Part shown: positions 36,701 to 43,500 of the stretch, in pieces
Layout: every line of letters starts with the position of its first letter
Position numbering within the stretch: position 1 is the first letter of the stretch
Assembly (NCBI GenBank): GCA_030159075.1
Contig: BROG01000026.1
Span: forward strand, 2,375,001-2,439,000
Reading direction: 5' to 3'
DNA length: 64,000 nt
Origin: Atrina japonica
Lineage: Eukaryota > Mollusca > Bivalvia > Pterioida > Pinnidae
Position numbers and translations under genes: made by a program
Notes under the pieces: model-generated
The model's database searches: none
What the model was told of the DNA's origin: nothing
What the model saw: only the letters and a program-made list of their open reading frames with translations

Positions 36701-36892
36701 ATATCATTGGATATATGGGATTGAAAATTAACTTAACTTTTGTAATATTTTTTACAGTCAAATCAAAGAGAGGTACAGCAAATGAAAGACAGGGAGATGC
36801 AGTTGGTGTGCGATCTACGCAACGCTCATCTTGAAATCCAGAGACTTAAATCGATAGACTTAAATCATACAGGAGCTGAGGCTACTGTGTGA
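4388..36892 (+). CDS. RAP1GAP: Rap1 GTPase-activating protein (RAP1GAP type), 19 visible exons, 5' end missing
   Basis: Stimulates GTP hydrolysis by the small GTPase Rap1; GoLoco motifs bind GDP-bound G-alpha-i/o. Coding exons: 4388-4468, 7628-7711, 13253-13309, 14651-14842, 16133-16236, 17024-17102, 17592-17729, 19405-19505, 20592-20721, 21260-21415, 21891-21962, 22644-22730, 24285-24518, 25301-25383, 27676-27777, 29524-29641, 35212-35320, 35923-36011, 36758-36892. All introns are GT-AG and every phase joins, giving 716 codons. Order: GoLoco 1 (visible residues 1-27), GoLoco 2 (28-55), rapGAP domain (about 75-430) with catalytic Asn thumb HIGNDI (Asn at visible residue 331), a Ser/Thr-rich tail, the conserved [13 protein letters not shown] block (about 604-616), and a C-terminal coiled coil. 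The first visible exon starts in phase 0, so upstream exon(s) with the start codon are missing. Human RAP1GAP has one GoLoco and, as far as I recall, no terminal coiled coil. An intronless TRIM gene lies antisense in intron 2. Confidence 0.95.
6176..6261. mobile_element. MITE family A, intact copy
   Basis: About 86-bp element reading 'actcatcaacccctgagaaa' to 'gtctttagggggtgatagag', with inverted ends. Other copies: 19588-19674, 20784-20850 (deleted), 21077-21172, 28132-28220, 41630-41712 and 60708-60790, in both orientations. Confidence 0.65.
6500..6650. mobile_element. MITE family H-related copy
   Basis: Shares 'ttagatgagagggcgaaatt' and 'caagctaaatatttgaagca' with 2869-2995 and 17794-17880. 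It ends in 'gatttagggcaaattta'. It is related in style to the complete inverted-repeat element at 54534-54742. Confidence 0.55.
6764..7099. mobile_element. Fold-back MITE family D, copy 1
   Basis: Ends 'ggggcattagctgtg' and 'cacagctaatgtccttt' are inverted. The inner arms are also inverted around the centre ('gatatacaataac..taaacaggcataaaaa' against 'tgtatagctcttatttgttattgtac'). The flanks are TGAA/TTCA here rather than TTAA. Other copies are at 8453-8808, 37773-38120 and a rearranged one ending at 48100. Confidence 0.75.
7628..7711 (+). CDS. RAP1GAP: RAP1GAP visible exon 2: GoLoco motif 2
   Basis: 84 bases, phase 0 to 0, after 'gattgtag' and before 'gtgtga'. It encodes [20 protein letters not shown] with a short tail. 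It fits the GoLoco consensus (hydrophobic face, Q-S-R-R, D-Q-R-C) and resembles the LGN/Pins type of GoLoco. Because it is symmetric, it could be skipped or used in place of exon 1 without a frameshift. Whether both exons are in one transcript cannot be seen here. Confidence 0.9.
8009..8097. mobile_element. Short inverted-repeat element ('aaccctttcaacccc')
   Basis: About 88 bases from 'aaccctttcaacccctta' to 'aggggttaaaggatt', with inverted ends and a shared core 'aaaagagcataccat'. Related copies lie at 11592-11684 and 42653-42742. Confidence 0.55.
8326..8861. mobile_element. MITE family C copy split by family D insertion
   Basis: Outer ends 'acagttgaacctgtcttgag' and 'caagacaggttctactgc' are inverted. 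Inner repeats read 'agagaccacc' and 'ggtggtctttcatgagag'. The element is interrupted at 8449 by the family D fold-back element. Other family C copies: 5332-5514, 13964-14112, 20855-20997, 22065-22491 (split by a SINE), 25826-26005 and 40371-40549. Confidence 0.75.
8453..8808. mobile_element. Fold-back MITE family D, copy 2, flanked by TTAA
   Basis: A 356-bp element with ends 'agggacattagctgtg' and 'cacagctaatgccctt'. TTAA lies on both sides (8449-8452 and 8809-8812), as expected for piggyBac-mobilised elements. Its long internal arms are inverted, so the whole could fold into a hairpin. It sits inside a family C MITE, which proves insertion. Confidence 0.8.
9022..10548 (-). CDS. TRIM-like protein: B-box 2, coiled coil, NHL-type propeller; intronless
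   Basis: A 508-residue intact frame with ATG at 10548 and stop at 9022. Residues 15-46 form a B-box 2 zinc finger with the full ligand set C15, H18, C27, C30, C35, C38, H43, H46. Residues about 55-215 are a charged helical coiled coil. Residues about 235-508 are beta-rich with NHL-like repeats (clearest near [20 protein letters not shown] and the end). There is no RING, so E3 ligase activity is not supported by this chain; it may act as an adaptor or scaffold. The TRIM2/3/71-like B-box/NHL class is greatly expanded in bivalves, and many members are intronless. It lies antisense within RAP1GAP intron 2. The exact ligand and function are unknown. Confidence 0.9.
   Translation of the reverse strand: MASSVSSAQSPIKTCEIHQMEKIDMFCKTCQLPYCVECIQENHQGHLWCKLSKIVKEKLSDAPRKCKDLRKVVIPKITEYLQDIKMSRAKLKMESAERVAHLNSHKEKIISTLNNCTDKMTEALENGHDEISQILDEAEDTLKKGKDEIESFAEILEERRSYTSEFAVWETHKNLDLKISQIIRPDVDNLLTQTQYIEGEINTKVLEVLLGNIQHGNEMDMELNITLTYRKEQPSITELSTFTTGDEKLLAVSPANNKTAWLHSSNSESVELHTSDGYIIRHLEVAMFFPDFAFLSDGDMVFTSYKSDCVYRTTPAGQTSLVVDLSPLHPMGICTTLSGDLLVTLETEDTITADQSNKCMVKLITLTNGQVKKTYQYENYNNEQQLFIRPSRVMQNFNTDMCVIDFIGDKTGQLIIVYESGTVKRKYLGQQLKHPFCPIDIACDPNCNILLSDCGNHMIHLLHHSGQFLKYLNSETDGLQYPLSLGLDKQHLWVGSGKGKVKVYKYDF
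10560..13250. other. RAP1GAP intron 2, right part: no gene seen
   Basis: AT-rich intron. It contains the short inverted element at 11592-11684 and the MITE at 12085-12382. I found no conserved coding exon in it on either strand. Confidence 0.6.
12085..12382. mobile_element. MITE family G ('acagtattcgacccaataag')
   Basis: Starts 'acagtattcgacccaataag' and ends 'gggcgcttatttggttgaat', with inverted ends. Copies or fragments lie at 23291-23589 and 24634-24704, sharing 'tttttgtagc..cc(c)tggg'. Confidence 0.65.
13253..13309 (+). CDS. RAP1GAP: RAP1GAP visible exon 3
   Basis: 57 bases, phase 0 to 0, after 'ccttctag' and before 'gtaaac'. It encodes [19 protein letters not shown], which leads into [11 protein letters not shown] in the next exon and aligns with the stretch before the rapGAP domain of vertebrate RAP1GAP. 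The alternative frame ([13 protein letters not shown]) is excluded by the phases of both neighbours. Confidence 0.82.
13374..13516. repeat. Near-perfect palindrome
   Basis: Two 37-base arms (13374-13410 and 13480-13516) match as inverted repeats at 36 of 37 positions. The inner sequences (13411-13479) are also partly inverted. It starts 64 bases after exon 3. Probably the core of a MITE. Confidence 0.85.
14651..14842 (+). CDS. RAP1GAP: RAP1GAP visible exon 4
   Basis: 192 bases, phase 0 to 0, after 'ttttttcag' and before 'gtgagt'. It carries the GGYWIEG motif and the YRQFFLGR end, which mark the start of the RAP1GAP catalytic region. Confidence 0.95.
14933..15480. repeat. 19-bp minisatellite, about 28 copies
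   Basis: Tandem 'atggtgatatatgacatga'-type units with a/g and a/t changes. Because 19 is not a multiple of 3, all three - strand frames read the same His/Ile/Ser/Met-rich repeat peptide, producing long but meaningless open frames. The array starts about 90 bases after RAP1GAP exon 4. It grades at 15470-15700 into longer units that alternate 'tgctgacattttacttggag' with 'gtgacatgtatggtgatatg'. Confidence 0.92.
15746..15854 (-). mobile_element. Truncated SINE head between 30-bp direct repeats
   Basis: The 49 bases at 15776-15824 are only the tRNA-like head of SINE family 1 in reverse ('gtcgagcgcgctaccgactg', 'agccaggccggctc'). The same 30-base sequence, starting 'cccataactgtcaaat' and ending 'cttatgttg', flanks it exactly at 15746-15775 and 15825-15854. 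Confidence 0.8.
16133..16236 (+). CDS. RAP1GAP: RAP1GAP visible exon 5
   Basis: 104 bases, phase 0 to 2, after 'gacttgcag' and before 'gtaagt'. It encodes [20 protein letters not shown] and [14 protein letters not shown], matching the RAP1GAP 'G.EHFNYYSLD..LG' region. Confidence 0.95.
16508..16755. repeat. 55-bp tandem repeat, about 4.5 copies
   Basis: Units run 'gcccaggcctataacataca', 'gtttgtgtaagtagaaattt', 'acagcaccactagaa'. Unit starts are spaced 55 bases apart at 16535, 16590, 16645 and 16700. A degenerate copy follows at about 16795-16845. It lies in RAP1GAP intron 5. Confidence 0.85.
17024..17102 (+). CDS. RAP1GAP: RAP1GAP visible exon 6
   Basis: 79 bases, phase 2 to 0, after 'aattttag' and before 'gtgagt'. 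With the previous exon it reads (R)[20 protein letters not shown], the vertebrate 'LLRTKC..YH..IP' block. Confidence 0.95.
17592..17729 (+). CDS. RAP1GAP: RAP1GAP visible exon 7
   Basis: 138 bases, phase 0 to 0, after 'gttttcag' and before 'gtgagt'. It encodes [20 protein letters not shown] and [18 protein letters not shown], a strongly conserved part of the rapGAP fold. Confidence 0.96.
17949..18233 (-). mobile_element. SINE family 1, reverse copy with target duplication
   Basis: Reverse complement of the element at 2583-2860: the (GTTT)n tail comes first and the tRNA-like head 'ctaccgactgagccaggtcgg' last. Flanks actgtcataggt (17937-17948) and acagtcataggt (18234-18245) match at 11 of 12 positions. 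Confidence 0.85.
18498..18651. repeat. Imperfect palindrome (hairpin element)
   Basis: Left arm 18498-18560 ('aagcattgattctatatttt'...'ctgtgcacac') is mirrored by right arm 18591-18651 ('gtgtgcag'...'aaaatatagaatcaatgctt') with a few indels and about 30 bases of loop. Likely a MITE in RAP1GAP intron 7. Confidence 0.8.
19405..19505 (+). CDS. RAP1GAP: RAP1GAP visible exon 8
   Basis: 101 bases, phase 0 to 2, after 'attttcag' and before 'gtaagt'. It encodes [20 protein letters not shown] and [13 protein letters not shown], the 'T.EEELFS' segment of the family. Confidence 0.95.
19588..19674. mobile_element. MITE family A copy
   Basis: Reverse orientation relative to 6176-6261: 'actcattcatccctaaagac' to 'ttcaggggttgatgagtt'. 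Further copies in nearby introns are at 20784-20850 and 21077-21172. Confidence 0.6.
19816..20167. mobile_element. MITE with 'gggcccattttacaaaaagtc' ends, inserted in a SINE-like sequence
   Basis: About 350 bases. The start 'gggcccattttacaaaaag' is the inverted match of the end 'ctttataaaacgggcct'. It splits a family 2 SINE-like head: 'gatttggtagagcacattg' before and 'aagatcttcaatctgaag' after, continuous in the copy at 3350-3380. Confidence 0.65.
20592..20721 (+). CDS. RAP1GAP: RAP1GAP visible exon 9
   Basis: 130 bases, phase 2 to 0, after 'tataacag' and before 'gtaaag'. It encodes [20 protein letters not shown] and [20 protein letters not shown], the most conserved block of rapGAP proteins. 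Confidence 0.97.
21260..21415 (+). CDS. RAP1GAP: RAP1GAP visible exon 10: catalytic Asn thumb
   Basis: 156 bases, phase 0 to 0, after 'aaatttcag' and before 'gtgagt'. It encodes [20 protein letters not shown]. The Asn of GND (codon 21284-21286) corresponds to the catalytic Asn290 of human RAP1GAP, which stands in for an arginine finger. It is intact, so the protein should be active. Confidence 0.97.
21694..21722. repeat. (CT)n microsatellite
   Basis: About 14 uninterrupted 'ct' units in RAP1GAP intron 10. A second pyrimidine-rich stretch follows. Confidence 0.85.
21891..21962 (+). CDS. RAP1GAP: RAP1GAP visible exon 11
   Basis: 72 bases, phase 0 to 0, after 'atattttcag' and before 'gtaagc'. 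It encodes [20 protein letters not shown], the family's 'V.ARDDVP.FGP.LP.P' block. Confidence 0.95.
22065..22491. mobile_element. MITE family C copy split by SINE family 1
   Basis: MITE ends 'acagtagaatcagtcttgag' and 'ctcaagacaggttccactgc' enclose a divergent SINE family 1 copy (about 22139-22405, + strand, ending 'gagtgggacatttaacaac'). A second partial SINE lies at 22862-23010. Confidence 0.7.
22644..22730 (+). CDS. RAP1GAP: RAP1GAP visible exon 12
   Basis: 87 bases, phase 0 to 0, after 'cattttag' and before 'gtaggt'. It encodes [20 protein letters not shown] and KAEQFAKLG, conserved in vertebrate RAP1GAP. Confidence 0.96.
24285..24518 (+). CDS. RAP1GAP: RAP1GAP visible exon 13: end of GAP domain
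   Basis: 234 bases, phase 0 to 0, after 'ttttccag' and before 'gtaagt'. It starts [20 protein letters not shown] (end of the catalytic domain), then [20 protein letters not shown], the start of the Ser-rich tail that is phosphorylated in vertebrate homologues. Confidence 0.95.
25301..25383 (+). CDS. RAP1GAP: RAP1GAP visible exon 14
   Basis: 83 bases, phase 0 to 2, after 'tttttgcag' and before 'gtaagt'. It encodes [20 protein letters not shown] and RKRDRN, a basic, Ser-rich low-complexity tail. Confidence 0.85.
27466..27650. repeat. Degenerate tandem repeat ahead of exon 15
   Basis: About four imperfect copies of a 45-55 base unit containing 'tgtcat(g)(c)tatgacctattttt' and 'cttgctgt'. It ends about 25 bases before the next RAP1GAP exon. 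Confidence 0.55.
27676..27777 (+). CDS. RAP1GAP: RAP1GAP visible exon 15
   Basis: 102 bases, phase 2 to 2, after 'ttattttag' and before 'gtaaat'. It encodes (V)[19 protein letters not shown] and [14 protein letters not shown], Ser/Pro-rich and likely disordered. Being symmetric, it could be skipped. Confidence 0.85.
28515..28676. mobile_element. MITE family E copy
   Basis: Begins 'acagtaaaacctgctgtaat' and ends 'tataagcttcactgta'. Inner 'aatgaccacctggtcac' and 'aaagatcacctccc' are as in other copies. Confidence 0.6.
28729..28993. repeat. Two-copy direct duplication
   Basis: 28729-28830 and 28887-28993 share 'gctcaaaaacct', 'aaactatct', 'tttgagcat' and 'tcattt(t)atttagtt' in the same order. 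A second small duplication lies at about 28361-28470 around 'gacttctagattc'. Confidence 0.6.
29524..29641 (+). CDS. RAP1GAP: RAP1GAP visible exon 16
   Basis: 118 bases, phase 2 to 0, after 'aattttag' and before 'gttaga'. It ends EDSDTGM, which continues as ESMSSAGTP after the 5.6-kb intron and matches the conserved DTGLES..SGTP block of vertebrate RAP1GAP. Confidence 0.92.
30612..31452 (-). repeat. Putative 3' LTR of the gypsy element
   Basis: Right edge defined by identity with 34970-35055 (shared up to 'gcttgtcata'). Left edge inferred from the flanking tattactat. Next to the right edge, the - strand has a G-run ('ttttgggggttgtggcgacta') where a polypurine tract is expected. Confidence 0.55.
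31453..33506. other. Gypsy internal 3' region, no frame
   Basis: Two kilobases between the pol remnant and the LTR. It is very AT-rich, with recurrent 'gattcatat' and 'gaatatg' motifs. I see no env-like or host coding sequence. Confidence 0.5.
33507..34930 (-). pseudogene. Gypsy pol 3' end (integrase C-terminus, tail), broken
   Basis: From about 34925 down the frame reads [40 protein letters not shown], then an Asp-rich and Gln/Thr-rich disordered stretch. GPYYIV is the GPY/F motif of Ty3/gypsy integrases. Frameshifts near 34220 and 33900 break the chromodomain-like part and a final 138-residue frame of unknown role (33923-33507). Confidence 0.75.
34934..35000. repeat. Perfect 31-bp inverted repeat at the LTR junction
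   Basis: 34934-34964 is the exact reverse complement of 34970-35000, separated by five bases 'tagtg'. The left arm is an inverted copy of the LTR stretch at about 31353-31392; the right arm is the direct copy. Confidence 0.93.
35212..35320 (+). CDS. RAP1GAP: RAP1GAP visible exon 17
   Basis: 109 bases, phase 0 to 1, after 'catacag' and before 'gtaaat'. It starts [20 protein letters not shown], continuing the conserved DTGM motif, then [14 protein letters not shown]. Confidence 0.92.
35564..35818. repeat. 64-bp tandem repeat, four virtually identical copies
   Basis: Units start at 35564, 35628, 35692 and 35756 with 'attacagtatagttaagaga' and end 'gggaagtatgacagttttcc'. No differences between copies were seen by eye, so the array is young. 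It lies in the 602-bp intron 17 of RAP1GAP, about 100 bases before exon 18. Confidence 0.95.
35923..36011 (+). CDS. RAP1GAP: RAP1GAP visible exon 18: start of coiled coil
   Basis: 89 bases, phase 1 to 0, after 'atcttacag' and before 'gtaagc'. It encodes (G)[19 protein letters not shown] and [10 protein letters not shown], where heptad spacing of hydrophobic residues begins. Confidence 0.9.
36062..36250 (+). mobile_element. SINE-like element (family 3)
   Basis: Shares 'gttagatcat', 'tttaaaccatg', 'aggtttgagcccc(t)ctgga' and 'gagaaagtt' with 39208-39450 and with 60610-60900, the last interrupted by a family A MITE. A B-box-like 'aggttcaagctcc' is present. Confidence 0.5.
36758..36892 (+). CDS. 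RAP1GAP: RAP1GAP last coding exon: coiled coil and stop
   Basis: 135 bases including TGA at 36890-36892, phase 0, after 'ttttttacag'. It encodes [20 protein letters not shown] and [15 protein letters not shown], continuing the coiled coil; the final 12 residues are non-helical. The 3' UTR continues to the right with no convincing end visible. Confidence 0.92.
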   Translation, partial: SNQREVQQMKDREMQLVCDLRNAHLEIQRLKSIDLNHTGAEATV

Positions 36893-37772
36893 AAGGTGAC
36901 GCAGGCGGGAACAATCAAAACTCTTGCCTATATTTGTATATATGGGAAAACCCTTGTCTTGGTGCAGGAGGGTCAAACTTCACAGATGGCAGAATGTTGA
37001 ATGTTAAACATTAAGGCTGATGACAAATGGCAGAGATTCTGAAATTTGTTAAAATAATCTCAGAATTGGCAACTCAATTTACAAAACAAAAAATCTGAGA
37101 TTCTGTTGTGTTTTTAACTCCTTGTTTCAATGTGATTATTGCCAAGGAAAATTAGACAACTAATGAACTCTATCCCTTGTACATGGATGTATGCTGAATG
37201 GGGAGTGAGACTTGCATCATAAAAATGGTGTAGATATCTTAATATTCATGATATCTCATGATATCCCTAGTGATATCATACAGATATCATTCCTGTAAAC
37301 ACTAATACCTTGTTTTTTTTCATGATACAATACGCATTAACGCTTATTATGGGATATACATTCCTAATGGAACAGTAAACTGTGACATATGTACATTGAA
37401 TAAGATGTTTACAGAGGCATCGTGTACATGAGGAGTACTAGAGGTCACATGACATAATACAAATATGCGTGGAAATTTTGTTGTATTCCAGAAAATTTGA
37501 AAATCAACCACATATTTTACGGAGATCTTGTGTATGTCAAAGTGAGACTTTATAGCAGTTAACATACATTTTTCTGAATAGGTAAATATGTAAAATGGCA
37601 GTCAAGCTGAAAATGAATGGTGCCTAGATATTACAGTATGATCACTGAAGGTTTATTCATTGTAAAAAGTTGACAAAGGTTATGTTTGAATGAGCTTTAT
37701 AGACAGGTTCCTCTATACAGAGGTGGCAATTAAGGCAAGTTTGACTGTACAGACATGTCTCCTATATCTTAA

Positions 37773-38120
37773 ATGGGCATTAGCTGTGTTTACACCCCAA
37801 AAAAATATTTCGATATTTTGTATTTTTACCACTTGTATTTTATAAATAAAAACTGGCATGAAAATATTATATTCCTATATATTTTGTGAAAATAATTTCA
37901 TGTCCAGTATGGTATTCATAAACATATACAAATAGTAAGGCTGAGTTAATCAATAGCAGTTGAAAAAGTGTAAAACCTGGGTTTCTCAATCAATTTTCAC
38001 AAAATAAAAATTTAAGAATTTTTATGCCTGTGTATATCTCTTTTTTGTTATTGTATATCAATCTAAGTAGTAAAAAAGAGGATAAACATTTTTGTATAAA
38101 AAAAGCACAGCTGATGCCCT
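37773..38120. mobile_element. Fold-back MITE family D, copy 3, flanked by TTAA
   Basis: 348 bases, flanked by TTAA at 37769-37772 and 38121-38124. Ends 'atgggcattagctgtg' and 'cacagctgatgccct' are inverted. The internal arms match copies 1 and 2. Confidence 0.8.
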
Positions 38121-38890
38121 TTAATGTATGTTTGGATGCATTGAAGTACCACGGACATATGGTAGACGGAAACTTACGTGTCATTGACTGTCATCAGGAA
38201 AGGGATTTACATTTCAGGTTTGTTGTTGTAATTGATTAGTTTACACTATCAGTCTACATGCATGGAATGTTTATTGTACAAATCTTTATCAAGTGAACTT
38301 TATTGATAGAACTTACTGAGGTAGTGGAAAAAAACCCTCTCCAGAAGACTGAAATCTTTTGTAATAACATTCCAAAAGAAAGGAAATTATTCCTTGTGAA
38401 ATTCACATTCAAGATTTTAATATTTGTAGTCTTAAAGCAAAATTTGGATATGAAGGGTGTTTAGTGATATTTGACCAGAATACCGGCCCATGTCCTTAGA
38501 GCTGGGCCAGGCAGCATAAATTAAATGATTTACTTATGTCTCAAAAATTATTTACAATTTTCAACTGGGCAGATTTCAGGATTTGTAGGATAATGTTACT
38601 CAAACTTTTCAATGGTTTCATGCCATTTTCATTTTTGGGGTATACAATACATACCCATGTTACATGACAACATCTTTGACCTGCTCTCTTTTACTATTTT
38701 TTTTCTGTTGGTCTATATAATAGTGCTACCGATATGATTACATATTACCATGACAACATCATGCATTTGTGCTTTTACAGCTGTTGTATTTTGGGTACAC
38801 ATATCAGTGATAGAATACAGATATAGGTCACCTTGAAACTTGTATCATGCTTAAATTGATTTCAGTTCATATATAGAACCTTAAAAGTAA

Positions 38891-38967
<77 letters not shown>

Positions 38968-38971
38968 TATA
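38891..38971. repeat. Compound (CA)n-(TA)n microsatellite
   Basis: About eleven 'ac' units followed by about thirty 'at' units with one interruption. Confidence 0.9.
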
Positions 38972-40370
38972 TAATGCTGACAGGGTTTCAGTATACACTG
39001 TCACCTGCAATGTAAGGTTTATAGTATATGTATATAATGACATTGATGATATTCTGACATGTAAACTCACACTTGTCAGTGTTTCAAGTTTAGCTGACAG
39101 TTCTGTCACATGACATTGCAGGCAATTCCATGGACATTGTCATGTCATTTGACAAATATTACTGTAGTATTTCAGATGAAATTAAAACACTGTCCCTGGT
39201 CTAACAGGGGGTGTCCATGACTAAGTGGTTAGATCATCACATTTTAAACCATGGAATGTCAGCACAGGTTCAAGCTCCACTGAAACTAAGTTGATTTTAT
39301 AAGAAAGTTTGCCAGTTTACTTGGCAAGGGCAGGTCGACTCATCCTGTGTACATTGCAACTACTCATTATTCTCCACCATTAAAATCTAACTGTAAAACT
39401 GTTCATTGTAAAGTAAAATGCCATTTAAACAAATAAACTTAAAAAAAAACAAACCAATTCGACATCTGTTAAAAAGAAATAAGAGAATAAAGTCAATTTC
39501 ATGGCAAAATTAATTGATGCAAGTTTCAAAACTCTTTGTCCCTGGTAGCCATATTTAAATGCATCCATATCAAAGAATGGTAGAGTCCACTGTCAGACTT
39601 TGGATGTGTATGATTTTGAATCTGAATACGACAAAAATTACACCTGTAATATTAACTTGCCCACCCCTGATTTATGACAGTAGACCATGCTATCTATTGA
39701 TTTGGATGCGTCTAAATGTGTCCTATGAGGTTGATGGGTTTAGGGAACATTGCAGTTTTTTATAAACAACATCTTCAAGTCTTGTGAAGGAATTACCTTC
39801 AAATTGAGTGGAGGAATGATCTTCAAATTGAGTGTGTGTATATTTATCTTTATGTGAATGGTACATGATTGTGGATCTGTTTGTGGTGTATGTGGGTGGT
39901 ATCTGGGTACAAGTTTGTGTATGCTGCATGTGTGGCATATGTGTGATTGCAAATATTTGATTGTTTTAATTAACAAACCACATGTTATTGGTTATTTTAA
40001 GTGATTGCATAGATTTTACTTTTAATATTTTTCACCAAAATAAATAATAAAATGATGTTACAAAATTTAATTTTGTATAACTGCTGTATGGTAAATTAGA
40101 ATAGATTAAACATTATCAATCAACTAACTTCCATGATACAGTAGTCCCCCACCCCATCCTGTATATTGAGGTCACCCATTTATAAGAAAACAAGTAAGAA
40201 TATTTTTGTATACAGAAATGATTACTCCTTGCAATTTCCATTTACCTGACTTCATTATGTCCTATCAGATAATGTTAAGACACTGAATTTTTTCATCTTT
40301 TGGAGATTCAATATGGCTGTTTACATTACTCACGAACTGCCACTGAATGAAACTGTAAGTCAAATCTAGT

Positions 40371-40549
40371 ACAGTGGCACCAGCCTTGAGAGACAACAAA
40401 ATCTTCCACTCAAATGTGGTCTCTAGAGACAGGTGGTCCCCTTAAAAAGGTTTTATTTAAAGATTATTTAACTGAAGTGTTCTCGGAATGTGGTCTCAAA
40501 AGACACATTTTATTTCAAGATAATGCTCTCTGAAGACAGTTACCACTGT
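40371..40549. mobile_element. MITE family C copy
   Basis: Runs 'acagtggcaccagccttgag' to 'tgaagacagttaccactgt', with the usual inner 'aggttttatttaaagattat' segment. Confidence 0.65.
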
Positions 40550-43500
40550 ATGCTGTTCATACTGAAGGAGATTGCTCTGTATCAGTCAAAACACAACTGG
40601 AAAAAATATGTACCCATACCCCATTTGATTATGAAGTTTTCAGATTTCATGTGAACTGCTAAAATGTTGTGATGCCACCTTATGTGGCACCCGATGGTAT
40701 ATATTGTAAAATTGTGTATGTCACAAATACAGTAATTACAGATATTATTACAAATTTTAACAGGCCTGTAGGGGTGTGTGTGTATATATATATATATATA
40801 TTTTTGTGTGTGTGTACAGAGGTAATGAAGCATCTTTTAAAATTTACTTCATTTTTACTTAAAATCAAAGACATTTTAGAAATGATAACCTTTTTAGCAT
40901 TTAATGATTATAAATAAAACCTGACTCCTTTGGGGAATGTGTTATGATACTATATCAAATATTTCCTCGTGTCCATTCCAAATTTATTTTATTGTTGTTT
41001 TTGTAAACTCAAAAAATAACTTTTTGCATCACATGACCTCCGAGACACTTGTTTTAAATTGGTATTTGTAAGTTTTCTAATATGGTGTTTTTGTTGACAT
41101 TAAATCTTTAAGACATACAAGCTGTCAAAGTGGATTTTTTTTGTATTGAAAGTTCCAAATAGTCCATGTTCTATACAAATAAGATGTTTTTAAAAAAATC
41201 CGAGTTTGAAAAAAAACATGTTATAATGTGGTATTTGTAATATATGAACGATGGTCTAGGATGTCAATCATTGGCGCATTTCATTCATTCTAGGTAATAT
41301 ATGCATATGTTAAAATTCTTTCCGGCAATCTATATTTTTAGCCTTTTTAATCAAATTTTTGTTCTGATCATGGGGATTTTTTTTTTTTATCAAAATGCCT
41401 GTATGCCTTTAAACAGTTGTTAACATTGTTCTATTGTGATTTCCTAAAATATTTTTCTACAAGTAGCTGGGCCGCACTGTACTTTTGTAAAAAATATTTT
41501 TCTACAAATAGTCTATTATGTTGAAATTTATTATCTACATATGATAACTGAAATGTGTAAATCTTAATTGTTTTCCCCATGTATTTCATATAACTCCATA
41601 GTTTTTAAAACTTAAAAATTTAACTTGTACACCCCTAAAGACACGAATGGACTGGTTTGTTATATTGATTTTCATTTGGTTCCATTATTTTCCGGAGTGG
41701 ATAGGTTAAAGTCATTTCTATATCATCTTGACAATACTTATACCATAAAACTCTTTAACAGTTTCGTTGTGTATTTGCTCATAACCATTAAATTTTCCGT
41801 TTTCAGAATTCAGCAATATTAAAAAAAAGTTAATTTCCTAATGTCCCATTATCCTATTTTTCACATAATAAAATGAGACATCATAACTTCAAAATTCATA
41901 CACACTGTAGAATGAAAGAAAAAGCAATTTCTAACAAAACAAACAGAAAGTCTGAAACTGAAAAATTTCATGCTTGATAATAAAATTTGTATTGAAATTG
42001 ATTAGGTAATGACTGAAATATTTCTTTGAAAATGTGATATTATATCAAATTTATAAAAATGTCAACCTTTTTTTTCACTTTTTACACCCCACTGTAGTCA
42101 TGGATGGAATCATGAAGAAATGTTTGTATCAATAAATCTTTTTTCAAAAAAGACACAACCATTTTGTTTCAGGGAGGTTTAAAACATGAAGACATGTTCA
42201 TATCACTGAAAGCATTGTGATTGCTAGAGGGTTTAAACAAGCTGTAAACATTGCTTTTCTCAGTAAGACACATGTTTGTGTCCATGTTAATCAATTGATT
42301 TTAGAGGGAGCTTGGTTTATATATACACCCATTTCGAGGTTATACATTTTTACCTGGTATATCGATACTGACCGATAATTTTATACTAAAGTAATATTTC
42401 GCTCGGAGAGCACCATTTGAATTCTAAACTTCTCAAAAGTTAGGATATTCATTTTTACACTGGGTACTCTTAGATAGATTTGGCAATACATTTAGATTTG
42501 CCATTATTTGACCTTATATGATACCACTTTTTCTTTCTGATGAATACATTCATATCAAATTTGTGGTCAAGTTTGGAAGTCTTATTGACAAAAACGATCG
42601 TCTTGAGGATTTGTTTGACCTGTTCTTTTGTAAAACTATAACTTTGGTATTGTTAACCCTCTCATCACAAGGTAATTTAATGGTATGCTCATTTCTAGTG
42701 TATTAGACCAGTCTATTATGGTCTGTGGGGATGAAAGGGTTAATGCTCAGGTTGAAAAAAAACACGGAAATTCCAGATTTAACTTTTTGGTAGTGGACGA
42801 GTTGGAACACAAAAGGTGCTCATATTCATAAACAATTTGTTAGGGTTGAGCTTGTAACATTTTACAACCAGTTTTGTTATGGAAAGGATTGAAACTCAAA
42901 ATGTTCAAGTTGATGAATATTATTTTGTAGCACAGGGTTTGGACACAAAGTGATTCTCCAAATGTCGCTGATTTCCTACGTGGCAACCACGTGGTGACTA
43001 AACAAATCATCGATCTATTTTTATATATTGTATTTTCCAATTTCAGTGTGGATGTGAATGAGATATTATTACATTGTTAAGTGTAACCACAAGATGGTGC
43101 TAACTGCCATATTAACGTGCAATATATTGTAAAATGTTCTTTTTATATAATTTAGTGTACAGACAAAAACGATGTGTTCATGTCACTTCTGTAAATATTC
43201 ATTTTCTATTGTTCTTCCCAGGAAATCAACAAAATAAAAAAACTCTAGTCATGTAAAATCAGAAATGTTTATTTTCTTTCTGTTTTAATGAAGGTTTTCA
43301 TTGTTGTCAAGGAAACTGAAAATATTGGAATGATGATTGTGAACATCTTGTTCTTATTGTTTTTACATCAAAGCGACAACTTGTCATTTATATTAAAATG
43401 TCACGAACTCTAGAAGTGCTACCAATTATGACCTTTGTTTTGGACTGGAACCAATGCACAAAGATGCTTTGGTATACAATGCCTATCTCATTAACAACAC

